The position numbers and the translations under genes are program-made. A stretch of 64,000 nucleotides of DNA from Rhodoblastus acidophilus. GTDB taxonomy: Bacteria > Pseudomonadota > Alphaproteobacteria > Rhizobiales > Beijerinckiaceae. Below are positions 8,782-18,380 of this stretch, in pieces. Each line of letters begins with the position of its first letter. Positions within the stretch are counted from its first letter, which is position 1. The notes under the pieces were generated by a model. It was not told the origin of the DNA. It searched no databases and saw only the letters and a program-made list of their open reading frames with translations. Location of the stretch: positions 1-64,000 of the forward strand of contig NZ_JAOQNX010000012.1 in the NCBI RefSeq assembly GCF_025961575.1, written 5' to 3'.

Positions 8782-10358
8782 GAACATTGAAGCGCCCGCT
8801 GATTTTCAATGATGAGCTTGTCCGCCAGACGCGCAGCCAAAGCCATTGCGAGCAGCGTCGGGTTGGCATATCCGCTGCGCGGGAAGACGGAGGAGCCACA
8901 ACAATAAAGATTATCTGTTCCAAATACTTTCAGGTGGGAATCGACAACGCCGTCGGATGGCCGGGCTGCCATGCGGGCGCCGCCAGCGTGATGCAAGCCG
9001 TCATCGGCACTTTCGGCAAAGCCAAGCGGATCCTCCAGCAATTGAGAGGCGATCTCAATAGAGGCAATTCTATTGCTTTCCGCCCATCGTTTGACCTTTT
9101 TTGTTGTTTCAAGGAATGCGTCCGCCTCTTCTTGTCCCTTTATCCAGTTTATGCGGCTCAAGGGAATGCCCCTGGTGTCGACACGGTCTGTCGAGAGTTC
9201 AATTTTACTATCGAAACGGATGGGTTGCTCGACAGCGATCCGCAACAGGCCTTCTCCGCGCAACACAGTTCCAATCCGCTTGTGTCGCAGATACCGCAAT
9301 GCAAGCGGCATCGTTTCCCGCGCTGAAGCCATGATAGCCCGAACCAATCGCCGACGTTCTGTCACCTGCATTTTCGGAGACAAGCCGCGCAACAAAATCC
9401 GCAACTCGGAAAGGGAATTGCGTATATTTCCTGGCATAGCTAGCATCGCCACCGAAGAGATGGCATTTGTTTGCGTAAACAGCTTGTATGTATATTTTGT
9501 CCCCTTGACGATTATTGGATCAAATACATTCATTAGACGACGTGCATCGAGCGGCTTGATCGTTGCGGTCATCGCGTCCAAATGTTCGTTAAAGCCTCGA
9601 CCAAGCCATTTGAGCGATGACCAGCATTGTGGTCGCCCCTCGATCGAAAGTTGTAACAGCAACCGACTCGTCTCGATGGCTCCATTGGCGAGAACGACAT
9701 GAGAAGCTCCAATGGAAATCTTTTTCCCATTCTGGCACAGAGCCGAAACGCCTTGAACCCGCGCGGACACGGGATCGACCAAGATTTTGTCTACAAACGC
9801 ACCGTGGAGCAGGTGAATCCGCGAGGACTCTCTGATTTCATTCCAGATCTCCGGCCCTAATTTCGGCCGTTTCAACCAAGCCGTTGCAATGAGTTCGAGT
9901 TCCTGTTCGCGCAAAGCGCCCATTTCCGCGAGTATGGATGTGTTGTTTGGCGGGAATGCTACGTCGATTTGCGCCAACAATCGCGTGACCTTGGAGAAAT
10001 AAGGAGTCAATTGCGCGTAATCGAAAGGCCAACTGTTCTGTCCGGCCACAGTCAGTTCGCAAAGGTGCGGACTGGCCAACTGTCCACCCCACAGGTTCAG
10101 CCCACCACCGATTTGACGCGTTCGGCCGACGCTCGCGCCGCTCAGGGGAGACGCCGAAAATTCGGCCTCCAAATCCAATGGCTGATCCAAAGCTGGAAGT
10201 TCGCCCCCTCCTTCAACAAGCGTGACGTTGATGCCGGCTCTAGCGAGGCACAAGGCCAGCACAATGCCTACGGGTCCGGAGCCAACGACCAGCGGATCAC
10301 GCAATTGCGAGAGATCACCAGCTCCGTCTGCGTATCGCACAGGCATAAATCTATCCAT
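8778..10358 (-). CDS. GMC-family FAD-dependent oxidoreductase
   Basis: A 526-residue flavoenzyme. Residues 24-31 (VVGSGPVG) form the FAD Rossmann motif, followed by the acidic VEGGG. GRTRQIGGGLNLWGG is the second FAD-binding segment, and HVVLANGAIETSRLLL is the GMC signature. Near the C-terminus are His456 (HHAGGARM) and Asn499 (YANP), the usual catalytic His/Asn pair of alcohol-oxidising GMC enzymes. It overlaps the aldo/keto reductase and is likely to act with it, one oxidising and the other reducing a sugar or polyol hydroxyl. There is no signal peptide, so it should act in the cytoplasm. A GMC enzyme is uncommon in exopolysaccharide operons. Confidence 0.85.
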   Translation of the reverse strand: MDRFMPVRYADGAGDLSQLRDPLVVGSGPVGIVLALCLARAGINVTLVEGGGELPALDQPLDLEAEFSASPLSGASVGRTRQIGGGLNLWGGQLASPHLCELTVAGQNSWPFDYAQLTPYFSKVTRLLAQIDVAFPPNNTSILAEMGALREQELELIATAWLKRPKLGPEIWNEIRESSRIHLLHGAFVDKILVDPVSARVQGVSALCQNGKKISIGASHVVLANGAIETSRLLLQLSIEGRPQCWSSLKWLGRGFNEHLDAMTATIKPLDARRLMNVFDPIIVKGTKYTYKLFTQTNAISSVAMLAMPGNIRNSLSELRILLRGLSPKMQVTERRRLVRAIMASARETMPLALRYLRHKRIGTVLRGEGLLRIAVEQPIRFDSKIELSTDRVDTRGIPLSRINWIKGQEEADAFLETTKKVKRWAESNRIASIEIASQLLEDPLGFAESADDGLHHAGGARMAARPSDGVVDSHLKVFGTDNLYCCGSSVFPRSGYANPTLLAMALAARLADKLIIENQRALQCS

Positions 10359-10571
10359 TCCTATAAGCGCTCAGCAACGGCGAGGTCGCGGCGGTGAAAA
10401 GGGAGAGTTTTCTTGCTCGCCTTGAGCTGCTCGAAGCTTCGGATGTGACGATGATGCACAGCGCAAATATTCGTGTTGGCGCATTGGCGCGGAGTTATTG
10501 TTTCTGCGTATTTTGTCCGAACCAAACTTCAGCGCTAGCGAAGACCGGACACATTTTTTCAGGATTGTGCA

Positions 10572-12029
10572 CTAGGTGATTCGCAAGATCTTGAGCAGTG
10601 ATCTCAGTCGTGAGACCACAAACATTGCCAGAAATGTCAATGCAAACCCGCCAAGTATTTTAGCGGAGTTCGATTCATATTTGTAGAGCGCCGACCACAC
10701 CGCCGCGACGAAGGCGCTGGCCACCAGCATCGGGACATCGGCGGTTAGGAAAAACCTTGTCGCCCGCCCCCACAAGAATCCCAGCAGGGCCAGCGGCGCC
10801 GACATCACCAACGGGCCGAAATCGGCACTCGCCTCGGCGACGTAGCCGATGCTGACCGACGTGTTCGATCCAAACTTGACGCCGGTCAGCATGGTCGTGA
10901 TGGCGGTGTCGTCGAGGATCGCCTTGTCTGGGAAAAACACGCGAGGCATAAGGACGTTGGTGAGCGCGTCGCGCCAAAGGTGCATATCGGGCGCAAGGCC
11001 CGTAGCCTGCCGTTCCAGCAGCAAGGCGAAAAATTTGGTGTAAGAAACGCGCTCAACCAGCCGCTTCGCCGCCTCGCCGTAGTCAATCCGGCCTTCCGTG
11101 ATCTGGCCAAGCACCCAACTGAGGCGCTCCGACGCGGGCATATCGGCGACAGCGATCAACTCGCGGAACTGTGGCTTGACCGCGGTCCAGACCACAGCGA
11201 AGAACACCAGAATGGCGCCGGCGATGGTCAGGGCAAGCATATCGCTCGCGCGCGCCGAGCTTCGTCCGCCATCGTTCACAAGCAAGGCGGCGATGATTGT
11301 GAAGAACGCTATCTGGAACGAAGCGATATAAGAAATTGTGCCGAACGCGCCTTCCACCAGCATGACGCCGGCGATCAGAGCGAGCCCGTTCGGCGAGCGC
11401 TTCAGACAATGAGCCAGGATGTACAGAGCGACAAGGCGAACAGCGGCAATCGCGGTGATCGGTTGCGCCAGGGATGGAACCGCCCGCGCGGCGAGCCCCA
11501 GCGCGACGGCCGCGATCGTCGTGGCGCCATAGGCCGCCCAAGCCCGCCGAAGATCCGGCTGCGCATATTGCTTCACCCGCCTCATGCGCGCCACGACGAC
11601 GGCGCGATAGCCGAATCCCATCTTGACGCCGACCGCAAGCACAAGCAGCGCGATCCAACTGTAATAGATCGCCCATGCGCGATAGACGCCGCCGTCGAGA
11701 GAATCCAGCGCAGCCCCGTCTAGGTCGGCCACCAGAATGTCGCCGGCGACCGCGCTCCAATATAGTGAGATGAACAGGAAGATCGGAGGCGCCATATTGA
11801 TCTCGCGGCGGAGCAGGACGCCGGTGAACAACACCGTCAGGCCCGACACCATCCACTCAAACAAATTTTTTGATGAGACAATGCCGCCAACAAAACACAG
11901 CAGCGCTAAACAAATGCAAAGTGTAAAAGGCAAGCCGCGCTGCGGTAAACGCAATGAAGGACCAGCAGCAGCCCTTGTCAAGGCAAATCGGGACAGCGTG
12001 AATTTACTGCCGGTCGATCGACCGTACAT
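10572..12029 (-). CDS. Multi-spanning membrane protein, probable polysaccharide polymerase (Wzy-like)
   Basis: A 485-residue hydrophobic protein with about ten to twelve predicted membrane segments (for example FTLCICLALLCFVGG, AWAIYYSWIALLVLAVG, IAFFTIIAALLV) and a large hydrophilic stretch at about residues 300-390. This layout, and the location among glycosyltransferases, suits an oligosaccharide repeat-unit polymerase. These proteins share little sequence, so the call is by topology and context. ATG 12029 is preferred to a TTG seven codons upstream. About 210 bp without a gene separates it from the GMC oxidoreductase; nothing recognisable was seen there. Confidence 0.55.
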   Translation of the reverse strand: MYGRSTGSKFTLSRFALTRAAAGPSLRLPQRGLPFTLCICLALLCFVGGIVSSKNLFEWMVSGLTVLFTGVLLRREINMAPPIFLFISLYWSAVAGDILVADLDGAALDSLDGGVYRAWAIYYSWIALLVLAVGVKMGFGYRAVVVARMRRVKQYAQPDLRRAWAAYGATTIAAVALGLAARAVPSLAQPITAIAAVRLVALYILAHCLKRSPNGLALIAGVMLVEGAFGTISYIASFQIAFFTIIAALLVNDGGRSSARASDMLALTIAGAILVFFAVVWTAVKPQFRELIAVADMPASERLSWVLGQITEGRIDYGEAAKRLVERVSYTKFFALLLERQATGLAPDMHLWRDALTNVLMPRVFFPDKAILDDTAITTMLTGVKFGSNTSVSIGYVAEASADFGPLVMSAPLALLGFLWGRATRFFLTADVPMLVASAFVAAVWSALYKYESNSAKILGGFALTFLAMFVVSRLRSLLKILRIT

Positions 12030-12220
12030 CAATTCACTATCTTGATACAAGCTTGTTCACGCATATTCTTGTGGATCGACCCCCTTAATTTAGCACCCCA
12101 TTCATTTTCAGCCTGCGTTTATTTAGTACTGAATCTTGGGTGGTGTATGCAGGCACCTCATGCGCAGCATTGCTCAATTTTGCCATTCCTATAGTTAAAC
12201 TCACCGGGACGGAGGCGCGC

Positions 12221-13192
12221 TTACTCTTCTATAACGAGACGCGATCTCGACCTTCTTATTTGCCTGACACCAAACATAGCCCGAAACACTCTCCGAAATC
12301 TATTCTTAAATGCCGCTTCAATAAAATACGGAGATGCAAATACACTGCTCAAAAGACCGGGAAATGGCAGCTTTTTCGCGTTTAACGCCAATGTCAAGGC
12401 CGCGCGCTTATACGCTGCAGAGTCGACGTGCTGGCCGAGGAAGTGAACAACCAACGGACTCGCCACCGCAGCCGGATAGCGTTCTTGCCGTCGAGGGTCT
12501 GGAGCGGGAGGGTTTCTCATAACACACCGCCCCTTGAGCACATCGAACTCTATTAGGTCGGGCCACCATTGAAAGTCTGCATAGTATCGCCCGTCGTTAG
12601 GCACGGGATAAATTGCATTTTTTGCTAAAGCTGCGCCAATGAGCATCTCATCATTAGGCTGGCCTCTCAAACGAACAAACCCAACGTCGTCGTAGCGAGG
12701 CTCCAACTGACGAGCTTCAGCAAAAATAACCTTCGCCTCTCGACTCTTGTCAATATAGTATATTCCACCATTGAAGTTCGGCATAAAGCTAATTCCTAGG
12801 CGCTCATTGTAACTTGATACATTTCCAAATCGCTCACCATCGCACAATACTTCGCCGAAAATGCCCACTGAGCTATCCGAAAACGCGTCAAACAATGGCT
12901 CGACGGAACCCAGAACAAAACAGTCTGCGTCAATAAAAATGGATTGCATTGTCGGGGCAAATCGATCAATTAGCAGCTTTATACTGAAACCAATACGCAG
13001 GTCATCGCACTTTAAAACTGACAGCCGAGAATGCTTCAAGTCAGAAGGAAGACGTCTTTCGACATCAGTGAAAATGTAAAACGCAATATCATTATTGCCT
13101 GCATTGAAATACTCAAATGACCTCGCAAGGTTAATCGCCATTTTAAAGAACGACTCCGACCCAGTAGCAATTGTGAAAACGGAACGATCCAT
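12221..13192 (-). CDS. Putative glycosyltransferase with DxD motif (GT8-like)
   Basis: A 323-residue protein. The N-terminus VFTIATGSESFFKMAINLARSF and the metal-binding DAD at 88-90 in FIDADCFVLGSVEPLFD resemble GT8-type enzymes that use nucleotide sugars with a metal ion. NFNGGIYYIDK and GQPNDEML further on are also typical of this fold. The start has a clear GAGGG ribosome site. The gene is visibly AT-richer than most of the cluster and is flanked by untranslated gaps of 170 and 115 bp, so it may have been acquired separately. Donor and acceptor are unknown. Confidence 0.65.
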   Translation of the reverse strand: MDRSVFTIATGSESFFKMAINLARSFEYFNAGNNDIAFYIFTDVERRLPSDLKHSRLSVLKCDDLRIGFSIKLLIDRFAPTMQSIFIDADCFVLGSVEPLFDAFSDSSVGIFGEVLCDGERFGNVSSYNERLGISFMPNFNGGIYYIDKSREAKVIFAEARQLEPRYDDVGFVRLRGQPNDEMLIGAALAKNAIYPVPNDGRYYADFQWWPDLIEFDVLKGRCVMRNPPAPDPRRQERYPAAVASPLVVHFLGQHVDSAAYKRAALTLALNAKKLPFPGLLSSVFASPYFIEAAFKNRFRRVFRAMFGVRQIRRSRSRLVIEE

Positions 13193-13307
13193 GACTTACC
13201 CTCTCGCTGAGTTCAACACTTACTGTGAGGAGAAGTATATCAAATTTTAGAAATATATATTTATATAAAAATTATCTGCAAGCGTTAGCATTGACGAATA
13301 AACAAAT

Positions 13308-14144
13308 CTACATAGGTCGCTTGTTCTCAGGAAGCCGCCATATTACGGATGCATGCAATAAAAGACGTAAGCTTCGTTTCATCGCAAAGAACAAAGATGA
13401 AATTGAAATACGCACGTAATCATCTGGGCTGGTCTTGTACATCCCGAGCGAGCCGACCGGCGGCAACCAAATCCTGTAATCCTCGCGGGATTGAAGGTGT
13501 TTGATGCTCCAAGCCAGCCTCTTGCCGCGTCCATGGACCATTTTTACGGCCCCGAGCAGCCGCGCGGAATCAAAGGTATAGGCTTGCCAAATGTCCGGCA
13601 GCATCGTTAGCCGCACATTGGAGTAATAGAGGGCGGCGCGCAGGCTGCGTTGATCCCACGCCCCCTCGCCCTCGGCACTCTGGATCAGGTCATAATGATG
13701 CGCCCACAATTCGAACAGCCTGTCGGTGCGCTCGTTCTTCCTCCAAGCAATAATGCCGGCGCTCGGTTCCGGGAACGCCTCCATGGGCACGCCCGGCAAG
13801 GTGTAATGCAGGCCACCGCTCGCGGGGCAAAATGCGATATCGAACACATCGAGAAGATCGAAAATCTGGTCCAGCGAACCCAAAATTGTCGTGTCCGTGT
13901 CCAAGAACACGGTTTTGCTGTATGGGCTTTGATTAATAAGTACCTTGTCTTTGTATGAATTCTGCAATTGTAAATTCACAACGCTATCAAATTGGCCGGG
14001 CTCAATCTCGTGATTCGTTATAAGTGTGCACGGGATTTGGTTATGGCGCTTCACGCTGGAAACTGAATTGCGGGCTTCTGAAATGAACTTCTCGCCCCAG
14101 GCAAGATATACGACGCCCTTCGAATAACGACCTTGCATATCCAT
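13308..14144 (-). CDS. Putative glycosyltransferase, nucleotide-diphospho-sugar transferase fold (GT8-like)
   Basis: A 278-residue protein with DTD at residues 82-84 in VFLDTDTTILGSLDQIFDLL, the metal and nucleotide-sugar site of GT8-like enzymes. NSVSSVKRHNQIPCTLITNH at the start and PSAGIIAWRKN in the middle support the fold. Its ATG directly abuts the stop of the next gene upstream (TGA then ATG). Together with the similar gene downstream it forms a pair of related transferases between two blocks of GT4 and GT2 enzymes. Specificity is unknown. Confidence 0.65.
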   Translation of the reverse strand: MDMQGRYSKGVVYLAWGEKFISEARNSVSSVKRHNQIPCTLITNHEIEPGQFDSVVNLQLQNSYKDKVLINQSPYSKTVFLDTDTTILGSLDQIFDLLDVFDIAFCPASGGLHYTLPGVPMEAFPEPSAGIIAWRKNERTDRLFELWAHHYDLIQSAEGEGAWDQRSLRAALYYSNVRLTMLPDIWQAYTFDSARLLGAVKMVHGRGKRLAWSIKHLQSREDYRIWLPPVGSLGMYKTSPDDYVRISISSLFFAMKRSLRLLLHASVIWRLPENKRPM

Positions 14145-15392
14145 TCAAGCAACTTTCTTAAGATATTGCTCAACCAGCCTAAGCAGCGTTTTCTGCTCTT
14201 CTTCCCAACAAAACCGCCCTGCGCCGAGCGACCACGACGCTTGGCGCGCCTGCGCGAGGCGCGAGCTATTTAATAGCAGATCGTCGAGCGCTTTCGCCAG
14301 GGCCTTGCCATTGGCGATCGGAACGACGGTCATCGCCTCACCGAGCGGCCCGGAAACCTGCCGGTGCGCAGTCGTACTCGACGCGCATATTGCAATCCCA
14401 CTGGAAAGATAACTGAAAAGTTTATTCGCCAGCGCTTTGTCGTTGTTGAGTGAAAATCCGGTTTCACCACAATAACCAACGTCGAATTGCGCGCCGTCTC
14501 GTTCGAGTTCACCGGGCGCACAGGGTTCGAGAAAGTGCAGCCGGTCGGCGATGCCTAACCGGACAGCATGTTCTGCTAGGTGGCTTCGATAATCGGCAGA
14601 GACGGCGCCGCGAAGATACAGATGCGGACGGCTTTGCGCCAACGCCGCGCCTTCCAGCGCCGTCTCCAGCCCGCGGCCTGGTCCGATGGTCTGCGAGAAC
14701 CAATACAGACTCGGCCCCGGCTCGACCGAACCGCACTCGGTGGGTGCCGGCGCCGCGTGAGTCCTCGGAAACACGTTCAGCAAAACAGTTGGCGCAGCGA
14801 CCTCATACGTATGTGCGTAAGCCTCGCCGATCAGTGGCGCGGCAGCCGTCAAGAAGGCGGCACCCCGCAGAAAACGCTCCTCGATCGAACGGATCAGCCG
14901 TTTCTCAAAATCATATTCGGGGCGCTCCGGCAGATCGCCGAGATGGAAGTCTTCGGCGTCGAATGCATAAGAGGCGCCGTGGAGGCGTGCGGCGCGCGCC
15001 GCAGCAGGCAGCGCGGCGACATAATGCCCAATGTAGAGGTCGGCCTTGATCTTGGAGGTCGCCGCGGCGAGATCGAGCGCCACGGGGGAATGGGCGGCGG
15101 CGCTCACGGCGGGCGTACTCATCCCCATCCGCGCCAGCGCGCGCGCCAAAACCTGCGTCGCCTTCTGCCGCACGTGAACAGCGGGGCGCGCCATCCTGCG
15201 CCCGAACGGCGTGGACACGACACGCCAATCACTCGACGCCAACGCCCGGTCGTGTTCGGCGCCCCAAGGCAAATAGCTGCCGCAAACGATGGTGATGCGA
15301 TATCCGGCGTCGTGCAGCGCCCGCGCTTCCTTGACGACGCGGGGGTTGGTGGACAGGTGGCCCGGCGTGAGGATGCAGATGTGCGGGGTCAC
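14145..15392 (-). CDS. Family 4 glycosyltransferase
   Basis: The start is taken as GTG at 15392 (VTPHICILTPGHLSTNPRVVKEA), one base after the upstream stop and with an AAAGG ribosome site, giving 415 residues. The longer open frame upstream is antisense to the neighbouring GT4 gene. HLSTNPRVVKEARALHDAGY is a very common opening of GT4 enzymes in surface-polysaccharide loci. LYWFSQTIGPGRGLET marks the start of the donor domain, and the C-terminal part has LNNDKALANKLFSYLSSGIAI in place of the usual EX7E segment. It probably transfers one sugar of the repeat unit. Confidence 0.75.
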   Translation of the reverse strand: MTPHICILTPGHLSTNPRVVKEARALHDAGYRITIVCGSYLPWGAEHDRALASSDWRVVSTPFGRRMARPAVHVRQKATQVLARALARMGMSTPAVSAAAHSPVALDLAAATSKIKADLYIGHYVAALPAAARAARLHGASYAFDAEDFHLGDLPERPEYDFEKRLIRSIEERFLRGAAFLTAAAPLIGEAYAHTYEVAAPTVLLNVFPRTHAAPAPTECGSVEPGPSLYWFSQTIGPGRGLETALEGAALAQSRPHLYLRGAVSADYRSHLAEHAVRLGIADRLHFLEPCAPGELERDGAQFDVGYCGETGFSLNNDKALANKLFSYLSSGIAICASSTTAHRQVSGPLGEAMTVVPIANGKALAKALDDLLLNSSRLAQARQASWSLGAGRFCWEEEQKTLLRLVEQYLKKVA

Positions 15393-15393
15393 G

Positions 15394-16428
15394 CTAGCCT
15401 TTGTTCCTGTCCACCGCCGCGTGATACATTGCCTCATAAGCGGCAACGATCGGCTCGGCGGAAAAGCGCGCCTCCGTATCCGCGCGGCACGCCGCGCGCG
15501 ACAGACTTTCGACATGCCCCAGCGCCGCGACCAAACCCTCGACATCGTCCCGCACAAAGCCCGTGACGCCATCGACCACCACCTCCGGTACGGCGCCTCG
15601 CCGCAGGCCGACCACTGGCGTGCCGCAGGCGAGCGCCTCCGCCATCACAATGCCAAAAGGCTCCTCCCACAGGATCGGCATGAGAAAGGCCGCGGCGCGA
15701 CCCAAAAGGGCGTTCTTCTGCGCGTCGTCGACCGGCCCGATATAGCGGATCGCGTCACCATCGACATGCGGCAGCACATGTGCCTCGACCCAGGCCTTTT
15801 TCTCTGCGGGGATGTTGCCAGCGATCACGAGGCGTCGCCCGGTCCGCCGCGCAATTTCAATGGCCAGGTGCGGCCCCTTGATCTCCTCGATCCGGCCGAG
15901 AAACACCAGGGGCGCGTCCGTCGCCGCCTGCGGCTGGAACGTGTAGGTCGCGAGGTCCACCCCGTTGGGGACGATGCTCCAAGAACCGATGTGCTTGACC
16001 GGCTCGATCATCCAGCGGCTGATGGCCGAAAACTGCAGCGTGCCGCGCGATGCCGCATGGGCGAGACGGGTCGTGCGCGGGCTGATCTCGCGCTGGTAGC
16101 TCATGATTTTCGGCGTACGCGCAGGCAAAATTGGCGCCAGATAGGCTAGGCGGGAAAAGCTGTGCACCACATCGAACCGCTCGCGCGCGACGTGCGCGGC
16201 AAGGATGGAGGCGTTGCGCAGCGTGTCCAAGCGCGAACCGCTCGATCGCCCAGGCCAAGGCACAAGCCGCCCCGCCGAAACAGACTCTTCGTGCGCGAAA
16301 AGGGTGACCTGGTGTCCGCGCGCCTCCAGACCACGCGCCAGCATATCGACGATCCGCTCGATGCCGCCGTAGAGTTTGGGCGGAACCGGGAGTTCGGGAT
16401 CCGCAGTCAGGGCAATGGAAAGAGGCAT
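15394..16428 (-). CDS. Family 4 glycosyltransferase
   Basis: A 344-residue GT4 enzyme. PPKLYGGIERIVDMLARGL is the classic glycine-rich loop of this family. The donor domain has PNGVDLATY, LVFLGRIEEIKGPHLAIEI and the EX7E motif in EEPFGIVMAEALACGTPVV. Because of the strong consensus the class assignment is secure, but the sugar is not known. ATG 16428 is used rather than TTG two codons earlier. It is adjacent to, and probably co-translated with, the GT4 gene downstream. Confidence 0.85.
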   Translation of the reverse strand: MPLSIALTADPELPVPPKLYGGIERIVDMLARGLEARGHQVTLFAHEESVSAGRLVPWPGRSSGSRLDTLRNASILAAHVARERFDVVHSFSRLAYLAPILPARTPKIMSYQREISPRTTRLAHAASRGTLQFSAISRWMIEPVKHIGSWSIVPNGVDLATYTFQPQAATDAPLVFLGRIEEIKGPHLAIEIARRTGRRLVIAGNIPAEKKAWVEAHVLPHVDGDAIRYIGPVDDAQKNALLGRAAAFLMPILWEEPFGIVMAEALACGTPVVGLRRGAVPEVVVDGVTGFVRDDVEGLVAALGHVESLSRAACRADTEARFSAEPIVAAYEAMYHAAVDRNKG

Positions 16429-16446
16429 GGTCAAAGAGGCGATCGA

Positions 16447-17427
16447 TTACGAGATTTTACGCGCGGCGCGATTCAGGCCAATAGCTTCGGCGTAGCGCTG
16501 CGCCCGGCGCGCGAGCCGCCAGCCGACCAAGCGACGCAGTTTTTGGAATCCGGGCGGGCCATCCGGCTCCAACTTGGAACCGCCCAGCTCCGCGACGCGG
16601 GCGCGGGCGCGGGCGCGTAAATCCGGATGCTCGGGATAATAGGTGAACTCGAAATCCTGAAGCAGGGTCGCACATGAAGCTCGGGCTTCCGGCGTGTCGC
16701 AGACCTTTAGCAGATGCTGGGTTCCGAGAAGGAGCGACAGCAAGGCGGATTCGACTGCCGCGCGGCTCTTGCGGCTGGAAAGGCTGCCGGCCAACCCGGA
16801 GCGATAATGCATGCGCGCGCCGGGCGTGTAGAGTATTTCGGAAGCGCCCAGAAGCAGCCGGGAGAAATATTCGAAGTCGTTGATCAGAGACAGCCGCTCG
16901 TCCCAAAGTCCGTGCGCGTCGATGATCGAACGCGGGATCAGCCAGAGTCCGCATTGCATCATCGGACGGGCATTCGCCCATTCCTGAACAAGCCACTCGG
17001 CTGGCGGGCAATCACGGTACATCGGCAAACGCGGAAAGGGTTCCTGATCTGGAGCGTCGCCGTGAAACCGTTTCCACTCACCCATTGCGATCGCATCGGT
17101 GCGACCGGCGAGGCGGGCCACCTGAAGCGCGATCATCTCTGGCGCCATGACATCATCGGCGTCGAAAAACTTGATAAGGCCCCCGGTCGCCTCGCGATAG
17201 CCTCGGTTGCTAGCCGCGCATTGGCCCCGATTGGCCTGAGCGATCACCCGCAAGCGAGGATCTGAGATGGCGCGGAGCGCTTCAAGCGAGCCATCGGTCG
17301 ATCCATCATCGACAACGATGAGCTCGACCTCCCGCCATGTCTGGCCCAAAACGCTATCCACGGCCGCTCGTACATAGCGCGCGGCATTGAAACAGGGCAT
17401 GATAATGGAGACGGCTCGAGACGACAT
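16447..17427 (-). CDS. Family 2 glycosyltransferase
   Basis: A 326-residue GT-A enzyme. SIIMPCFNAARYVRAAVDSVLGQT, then DDGSTDGS at 40-47 and the metal-binding FFDADD at 88-92 give the full GT2 signature. ERLSLINDFEYFSRLLL carries the usual acidic catalytic region. It lies 18 bp after the GT4 downstream and 2 bp from the second GT2 upstream. It is expected to invert the anomeric configuration of the sugar it adds. The acceptor is presumably the lipid-linked repeat. Confidence 0.85.
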   Translation of the reverse strand: MSSRAVSIIMPCFNAARYVRAAVDSVLGQTWREVELIVVDDGSTDGSLEALRAISDPRLRVIAQANRGQCAASNRGYREATGGLIKFFDADDVMAPEMIALQVARLAGRTDAIAMGEWKRFHGDAPDQEPFPRLPMYRDCPPAEWLVQEWANARPMMQCGLWLIPRSIIDAHGLWDERLSLINDFEYFSRLLLGASEILYTPGARMHYRSGLAGSLSSRKSRAAVESALLSLLLGTQHLLKVCDTPEARASCATLLQDFEFTYYPEHPDLRARARARVAELGGSKLEPDGPPGFQKLRRLVGWRLARRAQRYAEAIGLNRAARKIS

Positions 17428-17429
17428 AT

Positions 17430-18380
17430 TTAGGCAGACCGGCGCCGCAGTTGAGGTTTAAGCAGCCGAATGGCTGCCTCGCGCGCCGCCAACGCCGCAA
17501 CAGGATTGATTGAGGCCAGAGCGCGAAACCAAGGCTTTCCGGCCGTTGCCGGAGGAGACCCCAGCGAAGCCGCGAGTTGAACGGCCGCCTTCGCGATCGA
17601 CCATTCGCCGAGTGCAGCGAGAATGCCTGCGTTCGCCCAGAGTTTGGCCGCTATTTCCACATGGTAAGCAGTAGCTCCCGGCAATGCGAGTGTCGTTGTC
17701 AGCACGTGAAAATGCGCGATTGCACAACGAACTGGATTCGCGCCTGACATCGATCCGGCAATCCGCCAATTGATGATCGACACTTCATCTTCCGCGGCGA
17801 AGGTCAGACCGGCGAACGCCATCCGGATATGAAAGGCCACGTCCTCGTTGTAAAGGGTTTTGGGATCGAGGGCATACCCGCCCGCGGCAAGCATGCGCTC
17901 GCGCCGATAGAGTCCGCAAAACGGATTGATCTGCCTCGTGATTGCATAGCGCCTGGGATCGGCGCGCAGTGCGGCGTCGTCGAAAGTCGACACAGCCAGG
18001 AGTGCGCCCGACTCTTCGTCGCGATATTCATACGCGAACAGCACAGCGTCCCGATTGTCGGCGTCGATCCACTTGCGAGCGAGCGACACGAAATTCGGCA
18101 AGAGTTCATCGTCGGCGTCGTGGAAGTGGACCCAATCCGCGTCGACGTGGCGCGCCAACGCCTGTTTGCCGGCGCTGCAGCCTTTGTTCACCTCGCCACG
18201 CAGGACTTTTGCTCCGTATTTAACTGCGACGGCAGCCGTGTCGTCACTTGAGAAGTCATCGTAGACCCAGATCTCGTCAAATGGCACGGTCTGGCGATGC
18301 GCTGACTCTAAGATGCGCGGCAGGAAGCGCGCTGCATTGTAGGCCGGGATTAGAAGCGAAAGCGTCGGACGCTGGGTCAT
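17430..18380 (-). CDS. Family 2 glycosyltransferase
   Basis: A 316-residue GT2 enzyme starting at ATG 18380, which overlaps the upstream GT4 stop (ATGA). LSLLIPAYNAARFLPRILES, DDFSSDDT at 41-48 and HFHDADDEL at 86-93 are the nucleotide-sugar and metal sites. NEDVAFHIRMA near residue 190 supplies the acidic catalytic segment. It sits in a block of five consecutive glycosyltransferases and probably adds one residue of the repeat unit. Confidence 0.85.
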   Translation of the reverse strand: MTQRPTLSLLIPAYNAARFLPRILESAHRQTVPFDEIWVYDDFSSDDTAAVAVKYGAKVLRGEVNKGCSAGKQALARHVDADWVHFHDADDELLPNFVSLARKWIDADNRDAVLFAYEYRDEESGALLAVSTFDDAALRADPRRYAITRQINPFCGLYRRERMLAAGGYALDPKTLYNEDVAFHIRMAFAGLTFAAEDEVSIINWRIAGSMSGANPVRCAIAHFHVLTTTLALPGATAYHVEIAAKLWANAGILAALGEWSIAKAAVQLAASLGSPPATAGKPWFRALASINPVAALAAREAAIRLLKPQLRRRSA

